From the NCBI GenBank assembly GCA_019120525.1, contig DWUW01000154.1, positions 1-33,911 of the forward strand: a stretch of DNA of 33,911 nt, given 5' to 3'. The notes under the pieces are model-generated. The model was not told where the DNA came from, did no database searches, and saw only the letters and a list, made by a program, of their open reading frames with translations. Made by a program: the position numbers and the translations under genes. The DNA is from Candidatus Eisenbergiella stercorigallinarum. Its GTDB lineage: Bacteria; Bacillota; Clostridia; Lachnospirales; Lachnospiraceae. Numbering within the stretch: the first letter of the stretch is position 1; every line of letters starts with the position of its first letter. Shown here one piece after another: positions 30,390 to 33,911 of this stretch.

Positions 30390-30418
30390 AGTATATGCAA
30401 ATAGGAAGAAAAATTCAA
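30390..30418 (-). promoter_or_regulatory. Promoter of the RelB-YoeB operon
   Basis: TTGAAT (30413-30418), a 17-base spacer and TATACT (30390-30395) on the minus strand. The start of transcription should be near 30383, leaving a leader of about 18 bases with AGGAG. It overlaps the open frame upstream of the antitoxin ATG, which supports the chosen start. Confidence 0.82.
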
Positions 30419-30462
30419 GCATTTTTCTTTACTTTTTCTGTAAATACTGTTGTACCTGACAC

Positions 30463-30508
30463 AATAATACAAATACGGCTGTAACCGCGTAACAGCAGAT
30501 TACAACCG
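30463..30508 (-). terminator. Intrinsic terminator of the HMA/P-type ATPase operon
   Basis: In minus-strand RNA, CGGTTGTAATC (30498-30508) pairs with GGTTACAGCCG (30476-30486) over 11 positions with two wobbles. It is followed by TATTTGTATTATT. It lies about 16 bases after the ATPase stop and before the toxin-antitoxin promoter. Confidence 0.75.
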
Positions 30509-30523
30509 CAGAAATGGTACTTA

Positions 30524-32419
<1,896 letters not shown>

Positions 32420-32489
32420 CGTAATCTTCCTTTCTTTACCGGCATTCCGTCGTTGGGCACGCCCTCACGACATGTCCTGCCAGACAGAA

Positions 32490-32513
32490 ATGCCCGCCGC
32501 ATCCGGCAGGCAT
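32490..32513 (-). promoter_or_regulatory. Intercistronic hairpin between HMA gene and ATPase gene
   Basis: In minus-strand RNA, ATGCCTGCCG (32504-32513) pairs with CGGCGGGCAT (32490-32499) around a GATG loop, 10 bp with one wobble. No U-tract follows. It may protect the short HMA message or partly stop transcription, giving more metal-binding protein than pump. Confidence 0.65.
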
Positions 32514-32536
32514 CCGTCCACAGCGACATTTTCCGA

Positions 32537-32755
32537 TCAGAGGAAAATCTCGCAGTCGTCCTCTACCTTTTTGCAGTTCTTACGGACCTCCGGCATAACG
32601 GCCTTCGGATCCTGCCCCTCTTCAAATTCCACGATCATCTTCAGCGTCATGAAATTCACGGTCGCGTCCTTCACGCCCGCCGTCTTCTTCGCGGCTTCCT
32701 CCATCTTATTCGCGCAGTTGGCGCAGTCCACGTCGATTTTATAAGTCTTTTTCAT
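32537..32755 (-). CDS. Stand-alone HMA domain metal-binding protein
   Basis: 72 residues, one ferredoxin-like HMA domain. The metal loop is DCANCA with C11 and C14, close to the DCxxC of the N-terminal domains of ZntA/CadA. VNFMTLKMIVEF is the second strand. It probably hands Zn or Cd to the ATPase encoded downstream, which lacks this domain. C-terminal C61 and C68 and D66/D67 may add ligands. It has an AAGGAG site about 12 bases before ATG 32755 and a consensus promoter at 32812-32840. Confidence 0.93.
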   Translation of the reverse strand: MKKTYKIDVDCANCANKMEEAAKKTAGVKDATVNFMTLKMIVEFEEGQDPKAVMPEVRKNCKKVEDDCEIFL

Positions 32756-32782
32756 GATATCTGTTTTCTCCTTTTCTTTAAC

Positions 32783-32802
32783 AATTAAGCAATTATTTAA
32801 TT
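32783..32802. promoter_or_regulatory. Putative ArsR/SmtB-type operator
   Basis: AATTAA-8 bases-TTAATT, an AT-rich inverted repeat placed just after the start of HMA operon transcription. This is the usual kind of place and composition for SmtB/CadC-type operators. The exact family consensus is not matched, so the call rests on position and symmetry. Confidence 0.5.
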
Positions 32803-32811
32803 TATACCCTT

Positions 32812-32840
32812 ATCATATGCCACATTTGCCCCTTCGTCAA
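32812..32840 (-). promoter_or_regulatory. SigA promoter of the HMA/ATPase operon
   Basis: TTGACG (32835-32840), a 17-base spacer and TATGAT (32812-32817) on the minus strand, near consensus. Transcription should start near 32805, directly at the AATTAA/TTAATT inverted repeat. Confidence 0.85.
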
Positions 32841-32878
32841 CAGCTTTCATTCCACTTCTTCCGAACGGGCAATAAGTA

Positions 32879-32892
32879 TTCCCAAATGGGAA
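32879..32892. promoter_or_regulatory. 14-bp palindrome between the divergent metal promoters
   Basis: TTCCCAAATGGGAA, arms TTCCCA and TGGGAA around AA. It lies 17 bases upstream of the regulator's -35 box and about 40 bases upstream of the HMA -35 box. It could be a site for the AraC half of the fusion regulator or for another repressor. Confidence 0.45.
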
Positions 32893-32909
32893 AGACCTCC
32901 GGATTTTTT

Positions 32910-32938
32910 TTGCAGGATCCTGCCGGATATGATACAAT
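32910..32938 (+). promoter_or_regulatory. Promoter of the ArsR-AraC gene with palindrome in the spacer
   Basis: TTGCAG (32910-32915), a 17-base spacer and TACAAT (32933-32938) with TGA before the -10 (extended form). The perfect 12-bp palindrome GCAGGATCCTGC (32912-32923) overlaps the -35 box and spacer, a good place for autorepression. Confidence 0.7.
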
Positions 32939-32939
32939 A

Positions 32940-32974
32940 ATTGCGCGCGGCACAATGCCTGCGCGCAGCGCAAT
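32940..32974 (+). promoter_or_regulatory. Structured leader of the ArsR-AraC gene with two competing pairings
   Basis: One fold pairs TGCGCGCGGCA (32942-32952) with TGCC-T-GCGCGCA (32956-32967) around CAA, with one bulged T. The other pairs ATTGCGC (32940-32946) with GCGCAAT (32968-32974). The two share bases, so only one can form fully. The flanking sequence is nearly the same as in the pseG leader. Confidence 0.6.
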
Positions 32975-33018
32975 CCAGAAAGGGAAACGGCAGCAGGCGC
33001 TTCAGAACGGAGGTTCCC

Positions 33019-33747
33019 ATGTCAGAAAACAAACTACCTCACGACCATGGCCAGAAAATCGAACAGCAGACGGAAGAAATGCCCAGCGTGGATAATTTTC
33101 AGACCGTCGCGGAAATTTTCAAACAGCTTGGGGATGGAAGCCGGATCCGGATCTTCTGGCTCCTGTGCCACTGCGAAGAATGCGTTATCAACCTTTCCGC
33201 CCTGGTGGAGATGAGCAGCCCAGCCGTCTCCCACCACCTCCGGCAGCTGAAGGCCGCCGGGCTGATCGTCAGCAGGCGGGAAGGCAAGGAGGTCTATTAT
33301 AAGGCAGCGGAAACCGACAGGGCACAGCTTCTGCACCACATGATCGAAGATCTGGTACAGATCGCCTGCCCGTCCGCCCCTGAAAAGGAAATTCCCTGCC
33401 ATAACGGCGGCCAGGCCGAACTGATCCGCTCTATCCACGACCGCCTGACGCAGAATCCGGGACAGCGCTTCACCATTGAAGAGCTGTCCCGGGAATATCT
33501 GATCAATACATCTACTCTGAAATCCGTATTTAAGGCCGTCTATGGCCAGCCCATCGCCGCCTACATGAAGGAATTCCGCATGCACAGGGCCATGGAGCTT
33601 CTGCGCGGAACCGATATGCCCATTTCTGATATCGCGGCCGCCGTAGGATATGAATCCGCAGGCAAATTCACCAAAGCTTTTCAGGATGTCGCCCACGTCC
33701 TGCCTTCCGAATACCGAAAGCAGTTCCTCCGCGGGGAAATCCGATAG
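33019..33747 (+). CDS. ArsR-AraC fusion metalloregulator
   Basis: 242 residues. The N-terminal half (about 25-115) is an ArsR/SmtB winged helix: FKQLGDGSRIRIFWLL, SSPAVSHHLRQLKAAGLIV and REGKEVYYKA. Possible metal ligands are C50, H51, C52 and C55 in LLCHCEEC, D100/H106/H107 near the last helix, and C117, C127 and H128 in the linker. The C-terminal half (about 135-240) is a complete AraC domain with two HTH units (FTIEELSREYLINTSTLKSVF and PISDIAAAVGYESAGKFTKAF in shortened form). ATG 33019 has GGAGG nine bases upstream. It is divergent from the HMA/ATPase operon and should regulate it. Joining a repressor-type sensor to an activator-type domain is unusual. Confidence 0.92.
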   Translation: MSENKLPHDHGQKIEQQTEEMPSVDNFQTVAEIFKQLGDGSRIRIFWLLCHCEECVINLSALVEMSSPAVSHHLRQLKAAGLIVSRREGKEVYYKAAETDRAQLLHHMIEDLVQIACPSAPEKEIPCHNGGQAELIRSIHDRLTQNPGQRFTIEELSREYLINTSTLKSVFKAVYGQPIAAYMKEFRMHRAMELLRGTDMPISDIAAAVGYESAGKFTKAFQDVAHVLPSEYRKQFLRGEIR

Positions 33748-33764
33748 GATAAAAGAGAGATCCT

Positions 33765-33835
33765 GTCCTGCCGCAAAAGAACGCGCGGCCTTCCGCGGCA
33801 GGGCTGTCCGGGCCTGCAGGCTCCCTACAGGCCCT
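33765..33835. terminator. Possible terminator region between convergent genes
   Basis: Between the regulator stop and the partial minus gene are inverted repeats CTGCCGC/GCGGCAG (33768-33774 and 33795-33801) and GGGCCTG/CAGGCCC. Neither has a clear U-tract. They may end transcription from both sides, but the call is weak. Confidence 0.35.
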
Positions 33836-33911
33836 GCTCTCCGAGCACGAAATGCACGACCCCGCAATCATACTGCGCCCAGATGCCATGTCTCGCCTCA
33901 TCTCCGGAACG
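33825..33911 (-). CDS. C-terminal end of an unrecognised gene (cut by right edge)
   Basis: Twenty-eight codons are visible, ending in TAG. The peptide reads like a folded protein end: ARHGIWAQYDCGVVHFVLGE, then QGL. The alternating hydrophobic pattern and the convergent position after the regulator support a real gene. I cannot name a family from so little. Codon use fits the neighbours. A 7-bp inverted repeat just beyond the stop may be its terminator. Confidence 0.5.
   Translation of the reverse strand, partial: RSGDEARHGIWAQYDCGVVHFVLGEQGL

Noticed and set aside
33668-33901. Minus-strand open frame across the end of the ArsR-AraC gene
   Set aside because: It is antisense to the AraC HTH coding sequence and has no recognisable domain. 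The plausible minus-strand gene at this end is in another frame (33825-33911).

Overview
The window looks like chromosome of a fairly GC-rich Clostridia/Lachnospiraceae-type gut Firmicute. The evidence is strong GGAGG-type ribosome sites, consensus SigA promoters, translationally coupled operons, and EpsC/EpsN-like, PseG/F/I, DUF6020-, DUF6311- and GtrII-type proteins. This taxonomic guess is inference only. No tRNA, rRNA, IS element, prophage or CRISPR array was seen, and no gap between genes exceeds 300 bases.

Positions 1-25093 hold one long minus-strand surface-glycan operon of 18 genes, read right to left from a SigA promoter at 25170-25198 and running off the left edge. Its order is: DUF6311-like membrane protein, GtrII-like glycosyltransferase, a GT52-like putative sialyl/nonulosonyl transferase, a PglK-like ABC flippase, an acyltransferase-3, a polytopic membrane protein, WecE, another polytopic membrane protein, a GNAT acetyltransferase, a GtrB-like GT2, a DUF6020-like membrane protein, and an O-antigen-ligase-like protein. 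The last block is a PglF/EpsC-type UDP-sugar 4,6-dehydratase, a VOC protein, a PglE/EpsN-type aminotransferase, a PglC-type phosphoglycosyltransferase, an ATP-grasp ligase and a PglA-like GT4 cut by the window edge. A second promoter lies inside the 3' end of the DUF6020-like gene (9067-9095) and could drive the ligase and this block separately.

Divergent from the operon, on the plus strand (25380-29802), are pseG, pseF, a PLP fold-type III decarboxylase and pseI, behind a consensus promoter and a leader with three perfect triloop hairpins. They end at a clear terminator. Together the two operons suggest a Gram-positive pgl-like pathway. A bacillosamine-type amino sugar would be loaded on the lipid, possibly acylated by the ATP-grasp protein, extended with Fuc4N-type and other sugars, flipped, and decorated with a pseudaminic-acid-like sugar. 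PseB, PseC and a certain PseH are not in the window.

The right end carries a RelB/DinJ-YoeB toxin-antitoxin pair (minus), then a metal-efflux module. That module is a stand-alone HMA domain protein and a Zn/Cd-type P1B ATPase (minus), divergent from an unusual ArsR-AraC fusion regulator (plus). Three palindromes lie in the regulatory gap. The C-terminal end of an unrecognised minus-strand gene reaches the right edge. The promoters of pseG and the ArsR-AraC gene share a near-identical -10/leader cassette although the genes are unrelated.
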